DNA from: Bolinopsis microptera
Taxonomy: Eukaryota > Ctenophora > Tentaculata > Lobata > Bolinopsidae
NCBI RefSeq assembly: GCF_026151205.1
Contig: NC_087073.1
Span: forward strand, 6,717,001-6,781,000
DNA length: 64,000 nt
Direction of reading: 5' to 3'
This document shows, one piece after another, positions 45,767 through 56,726 of the stretch. The position numbers and the translations under genes were made by a program. Position 1 is the first letter of the stretch. Every line of letters begins with the position of its first letter. The notes beneath the pieces are model-generated. The model was not told the DNA's origin. It did not search any database and worked only from the letters and a program-made list of their open reading frames with translations.

Positions 45767-47016
45767 TGCGCGCAAAAAAGTCAAAATTTTTACCACTTTT
45801 TTGGATTTTTACCCCCAAAAAAATAGAGGGATTTTTCAAATTTTTATATCATCTTGTGCGGCTGTGTTTTAGCTATCTCCATGCAAGTTTTGCTGATATG
45901 CCAATAAAATTAACTTGTTCAAAATATCAAAAAACATGGTTTTTTGGCCTATTTTTGGCCCAAAAATCGGTTTTTTGCAATTTTACCCCCAAAAAGTCAG
46001 TCCAATCATCTTGAAACCACTTTTAATCGATTTTACGGTCAAAAATACGTCTAGTAAGGTGTATCTGGGGTCCATAGCGTATCGATCAGACAATGCCCGT
46101 AAGAGCCTCTACTAAGGGTAACTTTTGATTGTTTAGGAAACTTTTTTAATTCTTAAAGGGTAGATTTTATATAGGGTCATTGCTATATCATGTGCAGTAT
46201 ATTGTTTGAATAATTATATTTATTTTCAAAACAATTTTCATGATATGATGGTAATTTGGTTGCTGAAGCACCACAATGCGATGATTTATCATATTTACGT
46301 GGCACTGGCTACTTAAATGTTTAAATGTGAATTCATGATGGACTGATTCAGTGTGGCCTACAAAATAATTTCCAAAGGTATTTTGTTGAGCTGAACATCG
46401 GCGAAATTAAATTAGATTTAAATCTATCACGTATCTTATCCGTGTAGATACATATAGATTTATTTACGAGCACGCCTTCCATTGGCGGATGATACTCTCC
46501 TAAATTTATTAGAAGTAGCGCGCGCCGCCGCGCGCTTTCTTTTCGAAAATATTACAAGGCAAGTGTGAAGTGCTTTATTTCTTTTTGAAATATTACGAGG
46601 CAAGTGCTACAAAGTAGCGCGCGCCGGGTTGGCAGGTTAGTTCATTAACAATAGAAATTTGGACAAGCCTTTTCCTTTGCACGAATCTTACGGGGATTTT
46701 CTGCTCGATACACTAGAATCACCAGACCCATCTTAAAAGACGTATTTTTGACCGTAGAATCGATTAAAAGTGGTTAGAAATGGATGGTACCCGGTCTAGT
46801 TTGGAAAAAAACCGTTTTTGGACCAAAAAATGGCCTTTTTTTGAGGTTTTTCAAAATTTTTGATAAGTAAACTTAAATTAAAAGTGTAGATATTCTGGTT
46901 ACTAATACCATCAAATGAGCCGCACATGTTGACATCAATAAAATAACAAAATTGATAATGGTACCCGGTCAAAATTTCGAAAAACTGTCAAAAAAAAGTT
47001 TTTTGCGCGCAAAATT
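45767..47016. repeat. Diverged large inverted repeat (foldback remnant)
   Basis: Left arm 45767-46093 and right arm 46715-47016 pair as imperfect reverse complements. The clearest blocks are ccacttttaatcgattttac plus ggtcaaaaatacgtct (about 46018-46053, paired with 46737-46772) and ttgcgcgcaaaaaa at the outer ends. The loop (46094-46714) contains a CG-rich repeat piece related to the family at 655 and 1865. No coding capacity is seen. Confidence 0.7.
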
Positions 47017-47274
47017 TTATTGGCTTCCTAAGGCAATATTGAACAATATTTTTGACGAATAACTTTTACATTTTAAGTGTAAATAAGGTGCAAATTTACC
47101 TGGGGACCTCAGGCTATCATGTTCATAAACATAAAGATTAGGCAAAATGACAGGCTGAGCGCGGCCTTGATTGACGATGTCAATCCTTTGCATGTCGCCG
47201 ATCTGTGGTTGCGAGAAGCATTATAATTAGACTTAGAGTAATTCAGTGATAATTTTGGAAGAGGGTTAGAGTTC

Positions 47275-47352
47275 AAGTTGTAGGTTTATAAGTTATAACC
47301 TACCAGGACGCGCGCCGAGTTGGACTCGTAACAAATATTTTACGAGTATCAC
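47275..47352. repeat. Interspersed repeat shared with 165-222
   Basis: gttgtaggtttata, ataacctacc, ggacgcgcg and cgagtatcacccg occur in the same order at both places, with an insertion in this copy. Confidence 0.7.
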
Positions 47353-47391
47353 CCGTTAAAGTATTTTCCTACCAAAACTTGTAACACTTAC

Positions 47392-47500
47392 CGCAAAATA
47401 AACGAAATCGACAATAACATACACAGATATGTCAAAATCTAATCCATAATCTTGTCCTATCCAGACGTTTTCAATTGTTTTTGTTAGATTGTAGATTTCG
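47392..47500 (-). CDS. Splice-bounded exon of an unidentified membrane protein
   Basis: The exon starts after a strong acceptor (a pyrimidine-rich run ending TTTTTCTAG, 47501) and ends at GCG|GTAAGTG (47391). It is 109 nt, phase 2 in and phase 0 out. It encodes EIYNLTKTIENVWIGQDYG followed by a hydrophobic run LDFDISVYVIVDFVYFA. The W-x-x-x-D-Y spacing and hydrophobic run recall the start of TM3 in aminergic class A GPCRs, but the conserved cysteine and DRY are not visible, so this is weak. It could belong to the same gene as the exons at 48.4-51.8 kb. Confidence 0.4.
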
Positions 47501-48386
47501 CTAGAAAAATTAGAAGTTAAAAACAATTCTATTCCGTTTAAATTTAATAAATGATTGACAATCACCGACAATTAGTTTTACTCTGCGAGCAGAAAACTGT
47601 AATAAATTAACACGTGAAGATTACACCTCATTATAGCTCATACTATATCAATCATCTATAATCAATGATAGTAAATACTAGTAGTAGTAAATACTGTTGT
47701 AAATGCGATAAACTCTGTCATATACGTGTGTGTAGGGCACATTCAATTCCCTCAATATACGAATATACTGGTAGTGCTGCTTTACAAAACCATCTTTATA
47801 TTTAAGTAACAAATTTAAATCGTAACAGAGGCACTTGTATCTTTATTATTACTTTCGATACAATTTTAATAACGGTGCCACTGCCAAAAATATTCATTAA
47901 TCAATTTTCAATCAACACCCTTAAATTCCCACTAGCTATACTGTAAACTGATTTAACATTAATTAATTGTAACACTTCTGACTAATCGTTTAGATAATCG
48001 TAATGTGCGCCGACACTGCGATCTATAAAGAAAATTATAACTTAACATTCTATAAACCAAATGTGACAATGTTAATTACTGTAAAACTATAAATTTAGCA
48101 ACGCCCGCGTTCGTCTGATAAAATCGTCGTGTCACCATAGCAACTACCTTCATATAATGTTTAATGTTAAACACTTTTAATGTGGATTGAAAGTTTAATA
48201 TAAAACTGGAAATTTAAGTAAACAGTATGTTAATTAAAGTTCAACAATCAACATACTTTGTATATAATCAACTGTAAACGTCTTTTGTAAACATTATATA
48301 TATGTAACATAAATTGTGTTGCTATGGAAACATCCAGTGCCTAACAGTTGGTATGACAACCGTAGCTGAGTTATTGCAGGTAACTT

Positions 48387-51300
48387 CTAATCGTTGTGGT
48401 CTGTCAGCCTCTTGTCTCTTAGAAGAACTGTACACACCATCGCATTACCTGACCAACAATATACAGTGTTCACTAATACATTTTAGGTAAAAATAATAAA
48501 GCAACTTGAAATTGTTATCCAATTTAAATTTAAGATTTTCATTTCAAACAATAAGTTGCATCTGTGGAATGTTCTGCTACAAATTACAGTAAGGTTACAG
48601 TTAGGTTAAGTATGATATAACTTACCGTAGATAGCAGCCATGATAACAACACCCAATGATATTCCAAATATTATCAGACTCAACTCAACCTGAAGCGAAT
48701 TTGAAGTGAGTCCTTAGACACAGTTCAACTATTTAAAATATTTGGTGGAAATTGTCGGGATGGATAGTGTCGGTATGGAAAGTGGGTTGCTGAGACAAGG
48801 ATGAATATTAGTGAGTTGTTAGACTTTACCTCATTAGGCGGAGGAAACGTGACCTTCATTTACCACTAGCAAAGGACAAATCAAGCAACTTAGTACAAGA
48901 ATGTACACTAAACTCGCATCGGTATAATTTCAGTAAAATAAAACCATATTCTAATATAAAGCGAAAATTCTAACCTCAAACATGAAAGTCTAGGCTTATA
49001 ACTCCCAACTATTTACTCACTAATTCATCTAATTCCACGTCAACATGAACAGTCGCTACAAAAACTTCTAAACATAAAACTTTCTTCGCCTATTTTACAA
49101 TCCTTATCAGCACTAAATACTAAACATGGACCTGTTATATTCAGTATTGTTGGGCATTAATAGCAATCTCAACATGTAATAATATATCTACAATTTTATT
49201 CAAATATGTCCAGTATAATATGCGTTCGTGTCTAACTGTGTCTAAGTGGTTTGCTGGTAACTTTATTTTAAAGAAACAGTTAAACTTGCTAAGGTTGTAT
49301 ACTTAGCTATGTATGATGTAAAGCGTTGGAAATAATTCATACTGTCGGGGTGAAAACTGTCGGTATGGAATGTGGGTTGAATATTTGTGAGTTGTTAGAC
49401 TTAACCTCATTAGGCGGAGGAAACGTGACCTTCATTTACCACTAGCTCACTTGCAAAGTACAAATCGAACAACTTAGTACAACGTTACTCGTAATGGTAT
49501 AATTTAGCGATAAATTCAGTTAAATAAAACCGTATCTTGATATTAAGCGACAATTCTAACCTCGCACACCAAAGTCTAAGCTTATAACTCCCAACTATTT
49601 ACCTACTAATCTTACTATATAAAAAGTGAAACGATATTATATCTATGACTATATATATATATTTCATGGCTGGACTTCTACACAATAAAAGAAAGCGGTT
49701 GTGATTAGATCTTCGAAAGTCTTTGCATCGTTTATTTACATCAATTCTGAGAAATTATATCATTAAAGTAACTACAACAAATACGAATCATATACAATTG
49801 AGAATAAATACAAACTAAAAGCAGTGGGAAAATCTGATGAACTGAAATTTAAAAAAGAAACTGAAAGCCGTTAAAAATGTACTCTTATCTTATCTCTTAT
49901 CTAAATACTGATAACTGATTCTCGGAAAATCACTTAAAATCACAACAAAAAACCTGTAAAATTTATACTTAAGTAAAAAATGTAATATGCACGTCTCTGG
50001 AATAATGGTATAACTAAATAAAATCTACAAAATATACTAAAACTAAAACTAAAAAGTATATGGTTACTATCAAGGGTGTTCATACCCCCAAACCGTTCAA
50101 GGGTTTTCAATTGGGTCTGGTAGAACCCCTCTCTAGCTTCCATAGCCTTTTCTTTGTCTGCTTTACTAATATTAGGCTCAAATACTAAAGCGTCTACTAT
50201 AATGACAGAAAGGTGCTTACTAAGTGAGGAATTATAGGAGGCTATGGTACTAAAATCTAAATCATGATCAATATCTAAAAAATGGTTAACTAATTTACAA
50301 CTTCTTATACCTTTCTTTATGTGACTCTTATGGTTAGAGAATCTCTTAGGGAGATTTGTATATATATATATATCTATTATATAAATTTTCGTTGCCATTT
50401 TACTGACACCAAGACATCAACCTCAATTAACATGTCTTCTGTGAAATACGTGAGAAATTGAAACTTTTTTGGCTAGGCCTTTCGATCAGTATGAATAAGT
50501 AGAACTACAAAATTGGCCACGGAATAAAAACTTAAGGTCCCAAAATTTGGACCAACAAGAGATACTAAGATCCAAATAAATGTACCCATTCAACTGATTA
50601 CATCCTAGGAATAGAGCTTTTCCAAATCATATTGTGACAAATTGAATAAGTATGTCTTTAAACCAATTTTAAACATATCCACTGTATAACACATTTTAAC
50701 TGATGGTGGTAGAGTGTTGTAAGTTTTTCAATAACACTGAAAAATCTTTGCTCATCATGTGATGATGAGGAACAAGAAGTTTGAGAGAGAACCATTTCCT
50801 GTAGATAATACAAATAACAAAACTGATAAAAATAAAACTTTCTTCGCCTACTTTACGATCCTTATCAACACTAATTAATACTTTATTCGGTATTGCTGGG
50901 TAAGAGAGAGATGAATCGTTTTTAAGTATTAATATCAATCCTCTGATCTAATACATATAATAATATATCTACAATTTTAATGAAATATGTTCAGTATAAT
51001 ATACTTTTATAGTGGTTTGAGAACCACTAGTCTGATACCAGCAAAATTATATTAATGTCAAGTCATGCCTGCTTACAATCTGCTTAGTGCAGATTATGTT
51101 CGTAAATGTGATGGCTTTGCAGACTGTTAAATGTTAATACTATCAGTGCTAAACTATCACTACAAGCTGTGGTCGTGATGGTAACCTGGTCGTGATAATT
51201 GAGAGGGCGGTTGTTGTGGTTATTAACCTGGTCGTGATAATTGAAAGGGCGGTTGTTGTGGTTACTAACCTGGTCGTGATAATTGAGAGGGCGGTTGCTG

Positions 51301-51813
51301 TGGTTAAATGAACCTGGTCGTGATAATTTAGAGGTCGGTTGTTGTGGTTAAATGAATCTGGTCGTGATAATTTAGAGGTCGGTTGTTGTGGTTACTAACC
51401 TGATCGTGATAATTTAGAGGTCGGTTGTTATGGTTACATACCTGGTCGTGAGTATTAGCGGTGCGGTTGTTGTGGTTACTAACCTGGTCGTGAGTATTAG
51501 CGTTGCGATTGTTGTGGTTACTAACCTGGTCGTGAGTATTAGCGGTGCGGTTTTTGTGATTACTAACCTGGTCGTGAGTATTAGCGGTGCGGTTGTCATG
51601 GTTACTAACCTGGTCGTGAGTATTAGCGGTGCGGTTGTTGTGGTTACTAACCTGGTCGTGAGTATTAGCGGTGCGGTTGTTGTGGTTACTAACCTGGTCG
51701 TGAGTATTAGCGGTGCGGTTGTTGTGGTTACTAACCTGGTCGTGAGTATTAGCGGTGCGGTTGTGAGCGTTGACGAGATTAGCTAAAGCAGTTAGGATAA
51801 ACATCAGCACCAT
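48387..51813 (-). CDS. Putative membrane protein with signal peptide and GPCR TM1-like segment
   Basis: Three exons whose phases fit: 51813-51736, 48689-48626 and 48448-48387. Exon 1 gives a signal peptide MVLMFILTALANLVNA and a short ectodomain with the N-glycosylation sequon NRT. Exon 2 (CAG|GTTGAG to TACG|GTAAGT) encodes VELSLIIFGISLGVVIMAAI. Exon 3 opens with GNAMVCTVLLRDKRLTDHND and then a stop (48387). The join yields a helix ending Y-G-N-x-M-V-C-x-V-L-L-R-x-K-R-L-T, which is the class A GPCR TM1 pattern with N1.50. TM2-7 are not seen after it, so this is either a truncated GPCR or pseudogene, or a 67-aa single-pass protein. Exon 1 ends within a 42-bp minisatellite whose copies repeat the donor site. 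Without splicing, the frame from 51813 runs 161 codons through the repeats. Confidence 0.42.
48745..49020. repeat. Segmental direct repeat, copy 1
   Basis: About 270 bp repeated at 49345-49610 with the same order, including cctcattaggcggaggaaac, gtgaccttcatttaccacta and ataactcccaactatttac. A further related segment pairs 49080-49210 with 50835-51000. Non-coding as far as I can see. Confidence 0.8.
49345..49610. repeat. Segmental direct repeat, copy 2
   Basis: Second copy of 48745-49020, about 600 bp away in the same orientation, diverged by point changes and small indels. Confidence 0.8.
49940..50398 (-). pseudogene. Penelope-like element GIY-YIG domain relic
   Basis: An open frame reads LPKRFSNHKSHIKKG, CKLVNHFLDIDHDLDF, SVIIVDAL, KEKAMEAREGFYQTQLKTLE and RFGGMNTLDSN. 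The run R-x-x-N-H-K...HF....H...E-x-F-x-x-x-L-x-T-L-x-x-F-G-x-N is the C-terminal GIY-YIG-type endonuclease end of Penelope-like retroelements. The reverse transcriptase is absent and the N-terminal Y-x-G part is degraded. Confidence 0.6.
50600..50860 (-). pseudogene. LINE ORF2 C-terminal fragment
   Basis: Frames on the minus strand give RKWFSLKLLVPHHHMMSKDF and then, after a frameshift, MFKIGLKTYLFNLSQYDLEK. This is the usual end of an RT-bearing LINE ORF2 (a P-x-x-x-x-x-x-x-x-F block, then F-K-x-x-L-K-x-Y-L-x). Short and broken. Confidence 0.5.
51183..51771. repeat. 42-bp minisatellite, about 14 copies
   Basis: Unit on the + strand aacctggtcgtgagtattag plus cggtgcggttgttgtggttact. Copies from 51440 to 51771 are nearly identical. 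Those on the left have tgataatt(g/t)agagg in place of tgagtattagcgg, and two have a 2-bp insertion. Read on the minus strand, 42 nt equals 14 codons (NRTANTHDQVSNHN), and most copies contain CAG|GTTAGT or CAG|GTATGT. Confidence 0.95.
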
Positions 51814-52649
51814 CTTTCATCTTCACATCCTATCAAAGATTTTACAGTGAAAAATAGTCTTGTGATTGTAAAAGGTTGTTATAAAATAATGTGGTCACAT
51901 AATCAGTGTAGCCACTAATCAGGTTTGATAAACATCTTTTAAGTTTTAATACAGCCAAAACCCAGTCACGGTTTACCGTACACCCCGATTTTCAAGTCTT
52001 TTTCCTTTCCCGAATCCTGTGATAAATCACTAGGCGGAGGGAAGGTGAATATAAACTTTGACCCTTCGATAATTTTAAAACTACAGACTAATCAGCGCAC
52101 ATAAAAAAAATCCGGCACATATAGACCGGAACAGGATGAAATTTAGAAGGTAAATCAAGCATGATGATGCGAATTATAACCAATAGGCTAATTTAGAAAA
52201 GCGTTGAACTTCTCTACTAAATTGATGGAGTTATCGATAAAACACTCTGAAGAAAGATTTGGGTCTATTCCATGAGATGACAATGTCCATATTTTTAAAC
52301 AAATTCAATAAAACAATCAAATATACATCAATCTAAATAATTTATAAATACTACAAAATGAAAAGTCTCATGACTTAAACATTAAACCGGCAGGAAATAA
52401 CAAAAATTTTAAATGAATTTTGAATAAAAATTGTTAGAAAAAAAAATTCTACAGTTACAATGTACATTAAATAAATCAACAAATCACCCATCTCAATAAC
52501 AAATAAATTAAGTAACATAATATAAACCAAGAAAAAAACAACTTAAAAACTAAAACAATAATTTATCCCCAAGATGAGCTAAGTTAATGATATTACGTTC
52601 TGCTATTCATTGTATCATTAACGAAAATTGCAGTAGCATTAATAACTAA
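51814..52649. other. Intergenic region, AT-rich
   Basis: About 830 bp with no recognised exon or repeat. It should include the 3' UTR of the GST at 52650 and the promoter of the minus-strand gene starting at 51813. Confidence 0.5.
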
Positions 52650-53300
52650 CTAACCAGGAAACGCAGAGAAAGAAGGGTTGATAGGGACTTCAGCTGCCAA
52701 CTTCTCACTGTTGAAATAATCCTGAAGTTGAGGAAGTTCCTGGAATATCTGAAGAAATCTCGCCAGGTTTTCAGCTTTATCAACACGTTCCGCTGTGAGT
52801 TTCCTGATCTGGCTCACGAACTCATACAGCATGAAGTCAACGTAGGTCAGTTTCTCCCCCAATACGAAGGGTCCGTCTCCGATATACTTGTCTAAAATCT
52901 CCAACTTCTTTTCTAAGTTCTCAAAGTAAGCGGGTTTCTTTTCTTCAAACTGGTCTTTCTTAAGTATTTCTTGGAAAGCAGCGCGGAGATCAACAGCCTC
53001 TTGTTCTATCATCTCATTCTTCACAATATCTTTCTCGTCATCTCCTGGCACCAGTCCAAATTTCCTACCAAGATATCTACAGATAGCCACACTTTGTGTA
53101 ATCTTGATATCTCCGTCTATAAGATAGGGTAAGTTGGGCAAGTCCAACCCCAACTCCAACTTCTCAGAATACCAACTTTTGTATCCTTCCTCTGTCATCT
53201 CTATCCGTCTGTCTGTCCAATCCACTCCCGAGTACCGCAACAAATACCTACATGCTTCACCTTTCGCTCTGATATCCCAGTATCCCAATGTTATCGTCAT
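52650..53300 (-). CDS. Mu-class glutathione S-transferase, copy 1
   Basis: Intronless 216-aa frame, the usual length for cytosolic GSTs. Conjugates glutathione to electrophiles in the cytosol. The N-terminal thioredoxin-like domain has MTITLGYWDIRAKGEACRYL with the catalytic tyrosine Y7, then LDLPNLPYLIDGDIKITQS, holding the cis-proline (NLP) and the glutathione-binding Q-S pair. The C-terminal helical domain has GDGPFVLGEKLTYVDFMLYE with the N-capping box T-x-x-D. The similarity in LGYWDIR and LPNLPYLIDG points to the mu class rather than sigma or alpha. First of three tandem copies on the minus strand, the most divergent of them, ending SAFPG rather than TGLE. Confidence 0.94.
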   Translation of the reverse strand: MTITLGYWDIRAKGEACRYLLRYSGVDWTDRRIEMTEEGYKSWYSEKLELGLDLPNLPYLIDGDIKITQSVAICRYLGRKFGLVPGDDEKDIVKNEMIEQEAVDLRAAFQEILKKDQFEEKKPAYFENLEKKLEILDKYIGDGPFVLGEKLTYVDFMLYEFVSQIRKLTAERVDKAENLARFLQIFQELPQLQDYFNSEKLAAEVPINPSFSAFPG

Positions 53301-53535
53301 GTTGCTCCTTCCTGAACGTAGGGGTGAGGAAATGGTGTATGTTCGTTATTTTGAACATGTGGTCTAATTGGAAAATTGTGGATATAATAAACTGGCCCAA
53401 ACCCAGTCGCTATTTCGATTATCGGCACTGTAAATAAATCTTAATATTGGAATGAAAGTTATGTGCTTGTTTACCGCCTATATTAAAACAACTATATCAT
53501 CTAAAAACTAAATTGTTCTGACTATGATAATGATA

Positions 53536-54342
53536 CAGGGTGGCCCATAAAAGACTACCCATCCTTATCTCTTAAAATTGTAACAGGTCGTTGAGATCTT
53601 GATAATTATTTAAAAAACAAAAAGTGGCATAACTTATGTTCTGATAAATATTTTTGCTTCTAAATTTCACAGAATGTTAATAAAAAGTAGCTAAACCTTT
53701 GTGGCAAGTTTTGTGTGAGTGCGAGCTTCACTGCGCTTATTTGACCAATTTAGCCCCTGAGCAAGCTAGCTTGAATTTCTCACCCAGAACTGTTTACATT
53801 GGTTAATAGGAACCACCAAAAAATCCTGGGTAAAAAAAAATCAAAAAACCAGCGATTTATTCACGTTTTACCAATTCTATTCACCATGATCCATCGGACA
53901 TTCCATTCTCTCTATATTTTAACTGATAAGGACTATCACAGATGATCCTTCCTGCTTGTTTATATCGTTCTTCTCACATGGAATGTGCGATGCATCATGG
54001 TGAATAGAATTGGTGAAACATAAATAAATCGGTGGTTTTTTAATTTTTTTACCCAGGATTTTTTTTGTGGTTCCTATTAACCAATGTAAACAGTTCTGGG
54101 TGAGAAATTAAAGCTAGCACGATCAGGAGCTAACTTTGTCAGACAAGCTCAGACTCACACAAAACTTGGCACGAAGTTGTGTCTAATTATGAATGACATT
54201 CTCTAAAAATTTGAAGCAAAAATATTAATCAGAACGTAAGTTATGGCGCTTTTCCATTCTGAAATAAAATAATTAGCAAGATCTCAGCGACCTGTTACAA
54301 TTGTAAGAGATAAGGATGGGTAGTCTTTTATGGGCCACCCTG
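53536..54342. mobile_element. Tc1/mariner-type MITE with near full-length inverted repeat
   Basis: The left end cagggtggcccataaaagac (53536) is mirrored at the right end, gtcttttatgggccaccctg (to 54342). Both ends are flanked by TA (53534-53535 and 54343-54344). The two halves pair along almost their full length around a centre near 53940, so the unit is an 807-bp palindrome-like element. TIR sequence, TA target and lack of coding sequence fit a non-autonomous mariner derivative. It lies between GST copies 1 and 2. Confidence 0.92.
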
Positions 54343-54773
54343 TATATTACATCAAATTACGATAAATGAGGTTTACAACAATTACGCTACATAATAATAA
54401 ATCGCGAATAAAATGCAAACCAAGAGCGTTACAAACATTTTATATAATTAAAAGTCTGACCATTACAAATTAAGAAATCACGAACCCAAAGCAAAGATAC
54501 TGTGTTAAAACTGTATAAAGATGTAAGCTAATTATCTGCTCTAAAAATACATTTACAAGACCATGATAATAAAACTTATCCTAATAATAAAATATCGTAT
54601 CATGCATAAGTAATGACTGTAGATAACAAGTTTAAAAAAGTTTGATAACATGTGAAGGGTCAGTAGTAACTTAACAACGATGGCAAAAACCATGTCCTAA
54701 AAACAATCAATACAATGATAATATACCCCTAAAATCTAATAAAATTCTAAGAACATTAGATATAAACATTTTC

Positions 54774-55429
54774 CTATTCTAAGCCTGTAAAATTAGCGAA
54801 GGGAGGATGGATTGGTCCGGTTTTGTAGAGCTCACTGTTGAAGTGATCCTGAAGTTGAGGAAGCTCCTCAACAGCCTTCAGAAGTCTTCCAAGGTTCAAA
54901 AATGAATCAACACGCTCTGGGGCCATCTTTCTTATCTGGCTCACGTATTCATACACCATGAAGTCTACGTAGGTCAGTTTCTCCCCCAGTACAAAAGGTC
55001 CGTCTCCGATATACTTGTCTAACATCTCTAATTTCTTCTCCATGCCATCAAGATAAGCCGGTTTCTTCCCCTCGTAATCCTCCTTCTCAAAACATATCTT
55101 TGTAAAAGCAGTACGGAGATCATGAGCTTCCTGTTCTATCATCTCACACTTCACAATATCTTTCTCGTCATCTCCTGGAACCAGTCCAAATTTCCTACCA
55201 AGATATCGACAGATAGCCACAGTCTGTGTAACCTTGATATCTCCGTCTATCAGATAAGGTAAGTTAGGCAAGTCCAACCCCGACTCGAACTTCTCATCGG
55301 CCCACCGCTTGAAACCCTCATCAACCATGGCTATCTGTCATCCTCCCAGTCCAGCCCGGAGTACCGGAGGAGATAACGTGAGGTGTCCCCCATGGCACGT
55401 ACATCCCAGTAGCACAGCTTCAGAGACAT
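54774..55429 (-). pseudogene. Mu-class GST, copy 2, with a one-base frameshift
   Basis: The start ATG at 55429 opens MSLKLCYWDVRAMGD and continues to WEDDR, then meets TAG at about 55332. The rest (184 codons from 55328, LDLPNLPYLIDGDIKVTQT through GPIHPPFANFTGLE) is intact but in another frame. One base is missing near 55331-55338 compared with copies 1 and 3. All other family features are kept, so the break is recent or an assembly error. If real, only an N-terminally shortened protein lacking the catalytic tyrosine could be made. Confidence 0.88.
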
Positions 55430-56075
55430 GTTACCTAGTGAGAGTGGAATGTGGTTAGATAATTAATTGAATCAATTGAATTAATTAATTAGATAATTAC
55501 ATCAGACAATGAACTGGAGACACAACGAGAAGTGCATCGTTTTTAAGTGATGAGTAAGCAACACATTTTATTTGCAAATTTGAGTATAATTTGATGCGAA
55601 TTTCCGATTAACGAGGTTGACACTTGACATTTGTATCGCTACACAATAATAAATCGCAACTAAATGTAAGGTAGTAATACAATAATATATAATATCAATC
55701 TACATGTAATCTAAATCTAGTCATAAACAACTATGAATGTTTATAATCTAAATAATATAGTCATAACAATTAATATGAACACAGCCAAACAATAAAACTT
55801 AAAAACAATACACAGATAAAAGCTACTAAAATAAAAGACACATAGTCATAAGTAACGATACAAATTATCCTTAATACAACACTATAAAACTTATTAATCT
55901 ACAAATCTAACTTATCATGCACAAACTTCATAACTGTGGATAAAAGTTAATAAACTTAAAGAAATGTTAAATATCATTATTAAGTATTAACTTGACAACG
56001 AAGATAATAGTTTAGATCGTATAGTAGATTAAACAGCATGCTATGAAAACTTGAGGGCACAGTCAAAGTTCCATT

Positions 56076-56726
56076 CTATTCCAAGCCTGTAAAAGCAGCG
56101 AAGGGAGGATGGATTGGCTTTGTTTTGTACAGCTCACTGTTGAAGTGATCCTGAAGTTGAGGAAGAGCCTCGATAGCATTCAGAAGTCTTCCAATATTCA
56201 CAGCTGTACCAACACGCTCTGGCGACATTTTTCTTATCTGACTCACGAACTCATACAACATGAAGTCAACGTAAGTCAGTTTCTCCCCCAGTACAAAAGG
56301 TCCGTCTCCGATATACTTGTCTAAAATCTCCAACTTCTTCTCCATGCTATCAAGATAAGCCGGTTTCTTCTCTTCGAAACCCTCCTTATCAAGACACAGC
56401 TTCTGAAAAGCACTACGGAGATCAACAGCTTCCTGTTCTATCATCTCACACTTCACAATATCTTTCTCGTCATCTCCTGGCACCAGTCCAAATTTCCTGC
56501 CCAGATATCTGATAACGGCCACACTCTGTGTAACCTTGATATCTCCGTCTATAAGATAGGGTAAGTTAGGCAGATCTAGTCCTAGAGTGAACTTCTCCGC
56601 TTGCCACCTTCCAAAATCTGCCATTCCCATCCTGTCATCTACCCAGTCCTGTCCAGAATACCGGAGAAGATGTCTGGGGATCTCACCCATAGCACGTACA
56701 TCCCAGTAGCACAGCTTCAGAGACAT
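56076..56726 (-). CDS. Mu-class glutathione S-transferase, copy 3
   Basis: Intact 216-aa intronless frame. MSLKLCYWDVRAMGEIPRHL carries Y7; LDLPNLPYLIDGDIKVTQS, LVPGDDEKDIVKCEMIEQEA and GDGPFVLGEKLTYVDFMLYE follow; it ends HPPFAAFTGLE. It is closer to copy 2 than to copy 1. The tandem spacing (about 650 bp from copy 2 and 1.5-2.1 kb from copies 2 to 1) indicates local duplication. Role and active-site chemistry as for copy 1; substrates cannot be told from sequence. Confidence 0.94.
   Translation of the reverse strand: MSLKLCYWDVRAMGEIPRHLLRYSGQDWVDDRMGMADFGRWQAEKFTLGLDLPNLPYLIDGDIKVTQSVAVIRYLGRKFGLVPGDDEKDIVKCEMIEQEAVDLRSAFQKLCLDKEGFEEKKPAYLDSMEKKLEILDKYIGDGPFVLGEKLTYVDFMLYEFVSQIRKMSPERVGTAVNIGRLLNAIEALPQLQDHFNSELYKTKPIHPPFAAFTGLE

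Noticed and set aside
48352-48488. Plus-strand 46-codon frame ending at a possible donor
   Set aside because: It overlaps the minus-strand exon at 48387-48448 and no downstream plus-strand exon could be found.
51430-51786. Plus-strand hydrophobic frame of VTNLVVSISGA-type repeats
   Set aside because: Opposite-strand reading of the 42-bp minisatellite. The minus strand has the signal peptide and splice sites, so the plus frame is taken as a by-product.
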